Positions 21,437 to 32,492 of a stretch of DNA of 64,000 bases are shown here, in pieces. Under the pieces are notes generated by a model that worked only from the letters and a program-made list of their open reading frames with translations, searched no databases and had not been told where the DNA came from. Origin of the DNA: Naganishia liquefaciens (Eukaryota; Basidiomycota; Tremellomycetes; Filobasidiales; Filobasidiaceae); contig BLZA01000016.1 in the NCBI GenBank assembly GCA_013423385.1, positions 62,001 to 126,000 of the forward strand, given 5' to 3'. A program made the translations under genes and the position numbers. The stretch's first letter is position 1. Each line of letters starts with the position of its first letter.

Positions 21437-23432
21437 TCAATGGGGAGGAACCTCTGGAATGCTGAGCCAGAAATCCATTTGCTTTTGTCGGATAGAATCT
21501 GGCTTGACCTCGGCTCCCGGGTTGATAAATGTCAGTTCTTCGGGGTTGGTGAGGTTGTAGGCCGGCCAGTGAGGATAGTCGGAAGGAACGAGCGCGTTAG
21601 GGTCGCCCGCGACTATGACTGCAGCGGAAAGAGACGGATGTCAGACGCGACCGTAAAGGGAAACCCGCAGAGTGACATACAGGACGTGTAGTAGTCGTTC
21701 ATCACTTTGGCAACCGGCGCAGTAGAGACCCTGCTCAAGTACGCCAATTCGGAGGCATGGGCCACACCGACAGGAGAGGCTACGGAAAGCGAACGTCAGT
21801 CGCCTGACCATTCGCCTTGAAAGATTTGAGAGAGACATACGAGCGGGTCCAGGGTAATCAAAGTGATACTTCCAAACAGGCACGTCAGCCGTCGCTACAC
21901 CTATGGCGTTCTGTTTGACGGTGCTGATATAGGCGTAATCTAAATGGGAAGGAAAACATTCCCGCGTTAACCCATCAAGGTAAGAACACCGACAACTAGC
22001 GGATCACGTACCACCGTACGCCGCTGAAACTCTGCTCCATTGCGGGCTGAAGGACGAATTGATGTATGGCGAAGACGGGTCCGTCAATGGGTCCGGGTAA
22101 AGCGCTTCGATCGTGTCCAGAACGGAAGAGTTTGCAAGAGGGAACAAGGTGGCAAAGTATTGTCGGAAATCAGCCCCGGTTGTAAAGTTGTACTTTTGAG
22201 GAATGAAGATGCTGCCTTCGTTTGTGTTGAGCCCCTGATCGAGAAAGCTGATCAGCATTGGTCTTACCGCGAAAGATTGCGGGCGAATTGTACGTACTGT
22301 TAGAACGGGGACCTTGTTAAAGTGCCCTTCCCGCCATTGCTTTGTTGGGCTCTCTTTTACGTATTGATAGTCGACGACCGGCTGGAAGGGCCATCGAATG
22401 ACCGGGCTATTGTACTCGGCATAGAGGGTGGCACTGAATCGGGAGTTAGTTCGGAATTATTCTTTTGGAAGGCTGTGTCTTTACCTTGCGTTTCGGATGA
22501 TCTCGGCGTCAAGACCGCGCAGGCATTTGAATGTCTTCTTCTCGTCGTCACCGTTGTTACATCCAGTCATATTCAGGAACTGAATGGTCTGGTATTCATA
22601 CAGAGGAGCCGTCCAGTTGGGCCAAGCTCGGGCAGTGGCTCCACCGGAATTCATGATGACTTGGTTGAAGGGTGGCTTATAGTCGGGCTCTGAGCCGATG
22701 TGCTGGATATGAGCGCCCACAGAGTGAGCTCCTGCGCTCTCACCAAAGATCTAACAACGACAGTCAGCCCAGATGAAAAGCTAAGCTCGAATTTACTTGT
22801 CTACTTACGGTGACCTTGTTGGGATCACCACCGAACAGCTCAATGTACTGCTGGACCCACTCGTACGCCATTTTTTGGTCCATCAGACCGATGTTCAAGA
22901 GCCCAGCACGATGGGTCAGGGACGACGGCAAGAAACCGAAAGCGCCAAGTCGATAGTTGAAGGAAACACCGATAAAGTCCTGGGGCGCATTGCCGACCAT
23001 CGAAGGCACATTGAGTCCTCGTCCTCCACCGGTATTGAATGCTCCTCCGGGAGTCCAGATGACGACCGGGAGCTTTTCGGTGCTGTTGGTGTACGGCTTG
23101 AAGATTGACAATGTCAGGCAATCTTCACCTTGAGGCACGGGTGGGGTTGCCGTCGGCTGAGAACAGACGAGGCCATAGTCGGTGTTGCTGAGCGTTGTGG
23201 GCTTGCCCGGCTTGATGGGGACCGGGTATTGAAATCGCAACTTTCCGACAGGCGGTTGGGCATAAGGGATTGCCCAGTATGCCAGCAGCGGTTTGTCGAG
23301 TGCCTTGCCGGATGCGTTGACATAGTTTTCGACAGGGGTGACAGTGACGTGGTAAGGTAGTTCGACTTGCCAAGCGGAGACAGCCTGCGACAAGGCGCAC
23401 GTCGCCAGCAGGAGAAGCGAGGAGGATATCAT
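21437..23432 (-). CDS. Secreted type-B carboxylesterase/lipase
   Basis: Alpha/beta-hydrolase of the carboxylesterase-B family, exported. The signal peptide is MISSSLLLLATCALSQAVSA, starting at the ATG at 23432. Family blocks: AYWAIPYAQPPVGKLRF, EDCLTLSIFKP, the oxyanion loop TPGGAFNTGGG, the nucleophile FGESAGAHS and the catalytic His in VGVAHASEL. The C-terminus is KQMDFWLSIPEVPPH then TGA at 21437. Several short introns interrupt it. The first (22751-22808) lies just before the nucleophile elbow. Several N-x-S/T sites are present. The substrate is unknown: fungal members act on lipids, feruloyl or other carboxylic esters. Confidence 0.92.
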
Positions 23433-24918
23433 GGTGCTTGAAGGGGAGAACGTCGAGGGCGCAAGGATCAGCTGAATTGATCTCGGAGTATTAATAGGGC
23501 GATTCACTTTTCATATGCAAACCCTGAATCCGCGATGCATTGGTTGCCGAACCCGGTCCATGCCGGGCATGCAGTCATACGAGGACTATTCCTGAACTTC
23601 TAGTCTTGACAAGCTGTCCGAATTAGCGGCCCCCCAGGGCTTTCTGCATACTCGAATCGGTTGCAGAATGGAGTGCAGCATCTGGGCAACTTGTCAGGGC
23701 GAGCATGGGCGTCTTGCCAAGCAAGGGGGTGATGTCATGGCGGGATAGACCAGGCCGAGACGACGCTCTTACGGTTCCCCAGAGGCCCGCCCCGCATACA
23801 AAGGTTTCCCCGCTTCGCCTCGGACCGGGATCGGCGACTTGGTGGGTGACAGCCCTCCGGCTCGTGCGCAAACTGAGTCGCCTGAAATCAAAGTCAATCG
23901 ATATGTTTCCGTACGGTAGCGTTTTGGCAGTGAGAAAAGCGGGGTTGCCGCATAAATAACACTTTTTCGAAGATTTTGAGATTGTCATCGAGTTACTTTT
24001 AGAGCCTCATTTCTGCTTCGTCCATGCGAGAGCGAGCTCATGGCGGTATAACTCACACATATCGAACATTGGAAGGGCAATCAGCTATGCGATCGGACAA
24101 AGAGTAGCCCTTCCGGTAAAACGGGAGCATAATTTCGCCGGTCGCACAAGGATAGCCAGGGAGATGCAGCTGAAAGGACACCGAGAATTCGATGGGCGAG
24201 CGATTCAAGGAAGCTTTCAAGAAAAATTGAATGTTGCTGTCTATCCACCAGAAAGATCGATGTGGACGCAGCGTCGAGGCGGAACAAGCTGATTAATCTT
24301 TAGGAGAGCCCCGGAAATCGGAGGAATCTCGTGCGAGCTTCTGAATCACCCCGCTTAGGTTGTGCTGTGAAACGTCCCGAATTAGCTCGAGAACCCCTTG
24401 CCAAGATTCTCGGTGTCTTGTTCAGAAGCGGTTGCTTTCGCATGACAGCTGTCGTGTGACCTTGATACGCAGTCGAACGAGACGAAGATGGAGCGCTGTG
24501 TTTGCGTCAATTAGAGCCCAGAAGGAGACCTGCCTTGCACGTTTGGGCTCAAGGGAAGCGGCTGAGCGGTTTGCCCAGGTCTTGAAAACCTCATTCTCTC
24601 GCTAATCGACAGATCTTCCTCTGCGTATTAAATCTACCTCACTGGGCGTTTGGCGTTGGTACAGCGTCCACTCTCCCCTAGCCCTGCCAACGCAAGCAGG
24701 AACGCGGGCAACGTGGTACGCGACCGACTTGCACGGCTGGATTACGTAATTGTGCGATCGAGACGTCCGGGCGAACGCAACTGTACCTTCCACATCAACC
24801 TCCTTCTCCTTCTGACGTCCACCGCCATCACCGTTCACCCCACGTCAACCTCTCACTTCAAATCCGTGCGTCCCTGTCTCAGCTTCTCCCTCTCATTCGC
24901 TGACCGGTGCGATGCAGA
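23433..24918. other. Intergenic, carboxylesterase promoter to OST4
   Basis: About 1.5 kb. An open frame at 23623-23988 (minus) and its plus-strand shadow at 23705-23959 have no family match or splice context. No RNA gene or repeat is seen. The last 250 bases are pyrimidine-rich and probably hold the OST4 promoter and leader. Confidence 0.5.
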
Positions 24919-25032
24919 ATGATCACCGATACAACCCTCGCCAATCTGTCGAACGGTCTCGGCGTGACAGCCATGCTCCTCATCGTCGCGTATCACTTTG
25001 TCGCCGTTAATGGCAAGCGTGCAAGCCAATAA
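24919..25032 (+). CDS. OST4: Oligosaccharyltransferase subunit Ost4
   Basis: A 37-residue single-pass membrane protein. It reads MITDTTLANLSNGLGV, then TAMLLIVAYHFVAVNGK and a short polar tail. This matches the known mini-proteins: human OST4 begins MITDVQLAIFANMLGV and has VLYHYVAVN in the same place. Ost4 holds the Ost3/6 and Stt3 subunits together in the ER oligosaccharyltransferase complex for N-glycosylation. It is intronless, with stop TAA at 25030-25032. Short genes like this are easily missed by automatic annotation. Confidence 0.95.
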   Translation: MITDTTLANLSNGLGVTAMLLIVAYHFVAVNGKRASQ

Positions 25033-26390
25033 CTTTCGCGGTCATCTTTCAAGAATGACGCACTCTGTACGCGAAGAACGATCGAACGGAGGGCTTCAGC
25101 GGTTTGAAGGAGAATGGACAATGTTATGTTGCGAGGAAAATTCATGGGATGATAGATAGGACACAGAAAAGGGGGGTTGTATGCGTATGGAAAAAAGTCT
25201 GTGAGCCCTTATGGAACAATCAATGTCAGTCAAACGTTTCCTCCCCCCTTTTCGAACCATATTTCGTGGTGTCTTTCCCGCCTGTGGGATCCGGATCGGC
25301 GTGAAGACACCTCAACAAAGCACAAACGCCAAACACCTCGCGCTATCTTCATCATGTACTCCAGGCTCCAGGGCAAGGCATCCCCTGAGCTCACTGCGTC
25401 GTCCGTCATCGGGACCAAACCCCCTGCCCGGCTCGTGCAGCCACCGCGATCCGCCCTCCTCCGCATCGCTCATGTCTATACCAGCCGATTCCGAAAGCCT
25501 CGCACGATGGCTTTATTCCCGGAAAAGCACAAGGCTCAGGCAAGACCGCGGATCACTTCCGCTTTGCATGCAATGTCCCACCTCGAAGGGTTTTCGCGGT
25601 CATGTGCGTGCCGTCGGAACCGCCGCCGATCGTCGTCATGGGGAAAAAAATTGTCTTGCGTGCAACAAGGACATGGTTAACGCTAAAGCCGGAGGTTGGC
25701 AGAGAGTGTTGTGAAAGCATGGCATTCGTCGGTGTACCCCTCCGCGCCCTGTCCATATGGGCGGTGAAGCTATAAGACGGGTTTTTGCGGTGCTCAGTTG
25801 GATTGGCCGTGGATGCGCCTTGGAGCTATGGCGCATCATCATGTTCAGCAAGCGCTTGAGATAGGGCTTTGAAGAGGATGACGGGTTGCTTTTGCGTTGC
25901 CAGACGACGGACAGGGTAACCGCTCAAGAAGGATCTCGACGAGTGGTTGTCACAACTTCCTAGTGGATATGGAGGACTGGCCCTTTGGCTGCGTGGGCTT
26001 ATGATGCGGGGATTTCTGGGCATGACGACGCAGCTGCCATCGGCTTCGGAACGATGTCGTCTCAGACCATTTCATTCCGGGAGTCAGAGAGCGCTGAAAG
26101 CCGTTCGTGCGCATGCTGATTCTTTCGCTTCGCGGGAGAAAACAAGAATGTTGGCGACCTGTGCTAAGGGCCTACGTCTGACACGGAAGACAGCTGTCAT
26201 TTCAAGGACAGCGCGAGATTTGACACATAGACAGGGAGGAACTCGGCAGTCGACGCAGGCTTATCCAGCTGCTGACCCATGATGCGACGGTGGACGGTGC
26301 GTGGCGAATCCCGGCGGCCGGACGATCGCATTATTCCCTCCATGTCCGGGTGAGACATGATTTCTGCGTCGTCCTGGATTCACACTTTGC
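25033..26390. other. Intergenic, unresolved
   Basis: About 1.36 kb. A plus-strand frame ending near 25714 has two CxxC pairs (LCMQCP and CLACNKDM) within about 80 codons of an ATG near 25468. A zinc-ribbon-like mini-gene is conceivable but unsupported. Competing frames overlap it on both strands. Nothing else could be identified. Confidence 0.4.
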
Positions 26391-28226
26391 ATGCTCCCCC
26401 AGACGTGTCAGTCAGCCATGGCGGCGCCCCGTATCGCCATCACCACGCCGACAAGGTGGGCGTACCGCTCCAATCTGTTGATCGCCGGTCAACGATGCAG
26501 GTCGCGGAGCACAGACGTCCGACGGTCGATTCTCGGTCCGAGACCGAGGGGATACGCGCAAGTGGGTCTTGGCTCGACCCTCTCGAAGAAAGGTGCTTAC
26601 GATCGCGCAAAGACGTACGCCGATACCCTGTCTGCCGAGTTTTCAGCAAAACGACATGTTGACCATGCGGTTCTTTTACGAGGCTTACGCGCGCAGGAAC
26701 AAGAGATTCTCACCACGGCGCGTTCCCTTGGCGCGCGCGACCCTCTCGACACGCTCAACGGTCTCACGCACCGCACACTCGATGTGCTCGATGACCTGCC
26801 CTCGAATGCCCAAACGCAACAGATCCGGGCTACGATTATCCGCTGCACAATCAGGACATTTACGCGTCATCCATTGGGGATCCCGTTTGCACGTCAGCTT
26901 GTCGCACGGACCGATACCATTGATGAGGATACGCTCGGAACGCTAATACGACGGTTCCGCTATGCGCAGGAGAACAACCAGCCCTGGGCCCTTCCCGGCG
27001 AATCGTCCTCCCACCGGACCGTATTTTACGATTTTCTGACGCAGACGCTCACCCGCCTGCGCAAGCTCGCGCCCGACATTTTTTCCCAAATCATGGACAT
27101 TCACATCGACAATGGCATGTCGGTCGATGCGCTCACAACGCTCATCAATCAATGCATGGCATTCTCGCATCAATGGAATGGGCGATGGACACCGGCAGCG
27201 TGGCAGGTGATCATACAGGCGTATCGTCGCGACGGAGACGTGGCAGGGTGTATCAGGACGTATCAGGCGTTTCGAGAGTCACGAGGTGGCGACGAAGCGT
27301 GGGAGCGATATATCTCGAGTACCGCCGCATGGCCGTACGAGGCTCTCCTCGCGGCATGCACGGACCGTTCGGGGATCGTCAAGGGCCGATACCGTGCGCC
27401 CGCCGACATGCCCGAGGTGATCTGGCGGGACATGCAGCACGACGGTGTTCCCCCACCGCCGCGCCTCATCGCGCATTTGCTCAAGCTCGCACGGGAAAAC
27501 GCTGATGTGGAAGCGGGTCTCCGACTCTGGGACGCGTCCCCAAACGTGGACATCGACTGCTACACGCAGTACCTCGGTCTCATCCGCGAGCATTCTCCCT
27601 CGACGCCGCTCCGACCGCTCATTCGTCGTATTCTTGAAGACAAGATCACTGCGCGCCAGACGGTCCCGCGCGTACGCGCTCTATGGAGTCAAGCCCTCTT
27701 CACGGCGCTCTCCCCACCGTATCACGACTTTCCTCTCGCGCGCTTCCTCCTCGAACGGTTTGATCCCGATGAAGCGACGATCGACCACACGGCCTCACGC
27801 CTTCTAGGATACGGAAACGCTCGCTCGCGCGGCGCCGCATGGTGGCGCAGCGTATGGAACACCGAGCCGCCGTCGCAGAAGCGGCACGCACCGCGAGGGA
27901 TCCAGAGCAGAAACGCACGCGCGCGCGGGATGACGCGCGCAGGGTGGGAGATTGTTTCGCGTCGACTGCGGGAGCTTGGAGCTGGGGATGTTGCGTTGCC
28001 GCTCTCCCGTCCCGTCGCGCGGTGGGAACGCTCGCACGACATGTACGGGATCAAGGTGTCTCGCGGTACTGTTGACTTTGAGCCCGTCAAGCGGGCGTTG
28101 TTGACGGTTATGGAGCGGTGTATCATGGCCAGGCCCAAGGTGGGGACCATCTATCCCGGGGCGACGCCGACAGCGGCTTTGCGTGCGGCTATAGAGGGCG
28201 TATACAGGGATCTGTTCGGAGCTTAG
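26391..28226 (+). CDS. PPR-like helical-repeat protein, probably mitochondrial
   Basis: A single 611-codon exon, unusual here; a second ATG at 26418 would give 602 residues. The N-terminus is basic and Ser/Arg-rich without acidic residues (MAAPRIAITTPTRWAYRS), typical of a mitochondrial presequence. The body is a run of paired helices. One stretch fits the pentatricopeptide pattern well: WQVIIQAYRRDGDVAGCIRT followed by PYEALLAACTDRSG. Fungal PPR proteins bind organellar RNA and help processing, stability or translation. The exact target is unknown. The helical repeats are degenerate, so another alpha-solenoid family is possible. Confidence 0.75.
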   Translation: MLPQTCQSAMAAPRIAITTPTRWAYRSNLLIAGQRCRSRSTDVRRSILGPRPRGYAQVGLGSTLSKKGAYDRAKTYADTLSAEFSAKRHVDHAVLLRGLRAQEQEILTTARSLGARDPLDTLNGLTHRTLDVLDDLPSNAQTQQIRATIIRCTIRTFTRHPLGIPFARQLVARTDTIDEDTLGTLIRRFRYAQENNQPWALPGESSSHRTVFYDFLTQTLTRLRKLAPDIFSQIMDIHIDNGMSVDALTTLINQCMAFSHQWNGRWTPAAWQVIIQAYRRDGDVAGCIRTYQAFRESRGGDEAWERYISSTAAWPYEALLAACTDRSGIVKGRYRAPADMPEVIWRDMQHDGVPPPPRLIAHLLKLARENADVEAGLRLWDASPNVDIDCYTQYLGLIREHSPSTPLRPLIRRILEDKITARQTVPRVRALWSQALFTALSPPYHDFPLARFLLERFDPDEATIDHTASRLLGYGNARSRGAAWWRSVWNTEPPSQKRHAPRGIQSRNARARGMTRAGWEIVSRRLRELGAGDVALPLSRPVARWERSHDMYGIKVSRGTVDFEPVKRALLTVMERCIMARPKVGTIYPGATPTAALRAAIEGVYRDLFGA

Positions 28227-29054
28227 GTGCAGCTTGTCCCAGTTGTGCTGTGTAGTCCCGTGCATGTATCCGACAGAGAATTGGCATAAACCTCAACAGC
28301 ACTCGAAATTCTGTCAGGAGATAAATGCTCTACGTTTTGTTTTCTGGCCACAGCGCCCGAGCATTCGCTTCGACTCTGCCGTATCGCACGGGATTACTGC
28401 GAACGAGCCAACTTGGCCATGGGATGGACCGTGGCAACGATACTGCTGGTTGTTTTGTAAGACGGGTCTATTCACCGAGGATGTTCTCCTTACAGGCCGA
28501 CGTAGACGCTAGCATATCGCGATGGGAAACGAGACAGAATCTCCTCGAATGTTTCCTCTCTTGTTGCGAATCGATTCTCAGTCGCAAGATGCTCAACCGA
28601 CTTCCGCAGACACGGCCGTCTCGCCATATCGGCAACTTTGGTCAAGAGTTCACGTTGGCAACCTCTGAACTGCCCGTGTGGCAGTCTGTGCTTGGAGCGT
28701 TCATCGGAAGTCAAGGTCGTTGACGGAAGCTATCAATGCCGCTTCGCAGCCGTCCCACCGCTTGCCCTACTCGGCCATATCCGCAATGTTTCCACTTTTC
28801 TCGGTCAAAGTCCCCCTTTGCCATCAAGACTTGAGAGCTACAGAGTACTCTGTCTGCATTGACGAAGAGGACAAAGCCGATTACAAGCGTGGTTACATGA
28901 CAAGGCTTCAGAGACTTGATGCCAATGTCAAAGTCTCCTTTCTTTGAGAGGGAACTTATACGATAGACGTTTCTGTATACAAGATTTGAGCCGGTACTCG
29001 GGTACAACTTGCCTAATTCCTCTTGCCACGGTTCGCACAGCTTTTGGATACACT
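28227..29054. other. Convergent intergenic region
   Basis: About 830 bases. A 132-codon plus-strand frame starts at 28325 (MLYVLFSGHSARAF) but shows no family, no neighbouring exon and antisense competition. Otherwise empty. Confidence 0.45.
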
Positions 29055-32000
29055 TTATTCGGTCGTCTCGTTCATTTCTACCCAATCCTCGAGTCGATTC
29101 AAGCCGCCCTTGCCGAGACCCTTCCACTGATGCACGGCCAAATCACCGCCGCGGCGGTCGCGATCCCACGCGGTCGAAATCATGCTAGGCTCGAGTCCGT
29201 TCCAGCTGCCAAAAGGGGTCAACGACGCCAAACCCCAAGACCCGAGTCGCTTTGGGCTCACCTGACGTCTCGGACCGTACACGAATCATTTCCGTGCGGG
29301 TCCGGGTTGAATTCCGGCGTCGGGCCTGGCGCCGATGGATCATTGTACGTCCCATCGGGAGCCCTAAGCGGCTGTGCCTTGGTCCGGTCGAGCACTGCAA
29401 ATGGGTGAGCCGAATATCTTTCCCCTTCCGGCGCATCCCCGTTGCGCACCTTGTACGACCCGCCCGTCGAGCGCGTAGATGTAGATGATACCATTCGATC
29501 CGCCCGTGTACAGATACTGCCCGCCGGTACTCTCGATCGGACTGAAATTGCACCTGATCAAGGTCTTGAGCACGTGATGACCACGGTAGGTCATGACGCT
29601 GCAGTCCTTGGGATGCGCCTCGAATCGAGGCTTGGCGTACGTTCCGCCGCGGTAATCGAAATTCCGCAGTCCTATTGCGGGCCGTCAGCGGGCGCCTTCC
29701 ACCTTTGAGGACGAAAAACTCACCATAGCGGACCGATGCCGACTCGTCATGCGAGATGTCCGACTGCGAGCGCATCTGTCGGAGATCCCACAACCGCATC
29801 GCCTGGTCCTTGCCGTTACTGAGTACATACCTGCCAAGGCATCATCAGCCAACACACGCTTTGAGCCACCCCGGCGTCATCTTGGCGACTCACCTGCCGT
29901 CTCCCTTGGGCGCGCAGAATGTGATACCCTCGGTATGCCCGCAGAGAACGCCAGACGGGACGTTGGACGCGAGGGAACGTCGGTCCCTGTGCCGCTCACG
30001 TTAGCCTCGGGGTGAACGGTCTCGGAATGAACGAGGGACGTACCATACTTTGAGGTACCCATCATCACTGGCGCTGACGAGCACGTTGGTCGAGCTCTCG
30101 TCGGCGAAACACACGCCGTTGACTGTATGCGTCAAGGACATCAGTCATCAAGGTATTCCAAGGCGGCCTGGGACCAACCATCATCATCGTGCCCATACAC
30201 ATTCAGAATCCTCTGCCGGGCCTCGATATCATACACCATGATCTGACCCGAACTCGCACCGGCGACGAGCTCCCTCTGATCAGCCGAAAACCTCAAACTC
30301 CAAATCTGGTCCGCCCGGGGGTCACGTCAGCGCACCATACCATGCGAGCCACGCCAGAGACCGCGGGTCGCGGCGGCGAGGGGGAAGAGGGGGGTGGGGG
30401 TTAACGTACCCCGAAATTCGCTCCGCCGCCCCACATCCCACGTCGGGCTGCCGCTCCTCCACCGGCCGACGCCGCGAAATCCAGCATCGTATGCTCGTGT
30501 TCGTGTTCGGCCGTCTTGAGCAGATGTACATGCGGGGTGATCGAGGAATACACCATCCTGCGCGTGTGCGCAACGTCAGGTTCCTCCCCGAACGCGCGCG
30601 CGCGCACAGCACGAGACCAGATCCCAAGACCCGAGACACGTACCACTCATTGTCCCGCGAAAGATCCGCATCCGTAACGGTCCACTGTCCATACACGCCC
30701 TGCACCGTCTTGATCTTGTGCAAGCTACTCTCCTGTCCATCTTCATCATCATCATCATCGACCACGAGTCCCCTCGGGCGTCTCCTTGGGGGTTCCGCAC
30801 GGGGGCGAACCGGTTCCGCGGGGCGTTTGCGAGGCGCATGCTGTGTCGAGTAGAGGTGGAGTTGGAATGCCTGGTTGGCGGTGTAGAAGAAGGAATAGTC
30901 GTGCGAGTGTTGCCCGATGTAGGGAGGGGCTTCGTATTTTGCGACAATGGTGCCGTTGGTATTCGGGAGGCATTCCTGTCCGGGGGGGGGGGGGGGGNNN
31001 NNNNNNNNNNNNNNNNNNNNNNNNNNNNGGGGGGGGGGGGGGGGGGTTCCACCCCAGGCCGAAGGGGGGGGGGGGTGAACACGCACCCGATTCCATTCTT
31101 GAAACCCACTGCGTCCCCATACCCCGCGTGCCCAATCCCGACCAAACCCAACCATCCCATTCGACCACGCTCCTCGCCCACCCACGCAACGCTTCACACC
31201 ACGCACCCTCTCCTCCTCACCCGTGATCAGACTCTTGACGCTCCCCGCGCTATTTCTCCTCCCCTTGAAACTCGCCCTGGGACTCGTCGACATCCGACGT
31301 CCGATTTTCGGACTCGTCATCGGACTCGTCGACGGACTCGTTGGCGTCGCCGCCACCACCTCGGCAACCCTGACTCTGACCCTCTGTGCGACCCCGGGCC
31401 ATCGAGCCTTGCCGAATGCCCCGGATCGGGCGAGCGAGCGCCCGGGTTCTGTGCCGTCGCGGTTGAGGGGGAACCAGTCCCAGCCTTTGAGACGACCGTT
31501 TGGGGCGATTTGGTTGCCGCGGGGACGGTAGCCAAAGGGGTGGTAGTCGTCGTCGTCGTCGTCGTCTCGATCGTCTTCATCTGCATCATCGAAATCATCA
31601 TCGTCGTCGTCATCATCTTCTTCATCACCTGACCCAAGATCAGCTTGTGCATCATCAAAATCGACGGCGAGAAGGGGAGACATACCAACGCTTAGTATTC
31701 CTCGATCGAGTACCCCGGCTTGAACGAGCTCGCGTAATGCCGTCGCGGGGATCAACAATCTCGCTGGTCCACCGGGTCGGTCCGGTGGTTGAAGATACTG
31801 CATCAGCAGGGCTTTTTCGGGCGACATGGGTCATCAGTGTGTTTTTCTCTGCAGTGTTACGGGAGAGAGGCATCACCTTGAATTCTCGCATCGTCCGTCT
31901 GCGAAGCGGTCTCTTCCCGCGCGGCTTCACGTTCCGCGGCGATAAGGTCTGAGAAATCTTGTATCTGTGATGCATCGAGGACCTCGTCGTCGTCGTTGTC

Positions 32001-32105
32001 GTTGTCGTCGTCGTCCTCGGTCTCTTGAGCGTCTGGTTCATCCTCGAACGGATCGAATTCGCCTTGGACGAGGTCGTCGTCATCCGTCCATTCCGAGTCC
32101 TGCAT
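29055..32105 (-). CDS. WD40 protein of the DCAF11/LEC14B (WDR23) family
   Basis: Likely substrate receptor of a CUL4-DDB1 ubiquitin ligase, inferred from the family. The start at 32105 gives MQDSEWTDDDDLVQGEFDPF. Intron 31812-31876 joins DDARIQ to ALLMQYLQPPDRPG in frame. A second Asp run follows at about 31570-31640. The WD40 part begins near 30975 (CLPNTNGTIVAKYEAPPYIG). It continues with VYSSITPHVHLLKTAEHEHE, SADQRELVAGASSGQIMVYD, VLVSASDDGYLKVW, GKDQAMRLWDLRQM, YLYTGGSNGIIYIYALDG and SMISTAWDRDRRGGDLAVHQ. The TAA is at 29055. Introns are short and numerous. The 31-base gap lies between the N-terminal part and the first WD block, so that join is unresolved. Confidence 0.85.
30998..31028. 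other. Assembly gap of 31 N within G homopolymers
   Basis: The N run is flanked by 16 G on the left and 18 G on the right, with another G run at about 31064-31075. On the coding (minus) strand these are C runs, probably the pyrimidine tract of an intron with acceptor near 30976, though all three frames read through as proline. The true length is unknown. Confidence 0.95.
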
Positions 32106-32460
32106 GTCGAGAGGGAAAAAAGATCCGAGAGAGGCCTTTGAGATCCTTGCACCGACTGTTCCTCGACGAACACTGGATGCGCCTCCTTGATCCCTCCCCT
32201 CACCCGCTTGTCATCCCCCGTTGGGTCATTGTCCCCTTCCCTCCCTGCCGATCCCGATTCCCCACCGGCCATCTCCGTCCCTCTCCCCCGCCGCCGGCCG
32301 CCGAAGAGAGAACCCCCCCTTCCCTCCCCCGCCCGACTCTGGCCGACGACTCCCCGTTCAAGAGGATGGATGACGTCGAGCCGCCTGGGTGGCCACCGAC
32401 AAGAACCAACGTTGAACACAAGGAAACCCACAGACAGGGACATTGAAACGAAACAACGAC

Positions 32461-32492
32461 AGGCAAAGCAAAGCAAGCAAAGCAAAGCAAGG
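32461..32492. repeat. Short tandem repeat of AAAGC/AAGC units
   Basis: About 30 bases of alternating AAAGC and AAGC units immediately before the ATG at 32492, in the probable 5' leader of the next gene. Confidence 0.8.

Noticed and set aside
23623-23988. 121-codon minus-strand frame with a CxxC near its start
   Set aside because: The plus strand is equally open, there is no splice or promoter context and no family, and its length is within chance for this GC content.
25177-25714. Overlapping plus-strand frames of 167 codons each
   Set aside because: Two long frames overlap in different phases, so at least one is noise. The CxxC pairs alone are not enough to call a gene.
30718-31632. 304-codon plus-strand frame across the N gap
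   Set aside because: Antisense to the DCAF11-like gene; poly-Gly and poly-Val runs arise from G tracts and Asp codons read backwards.
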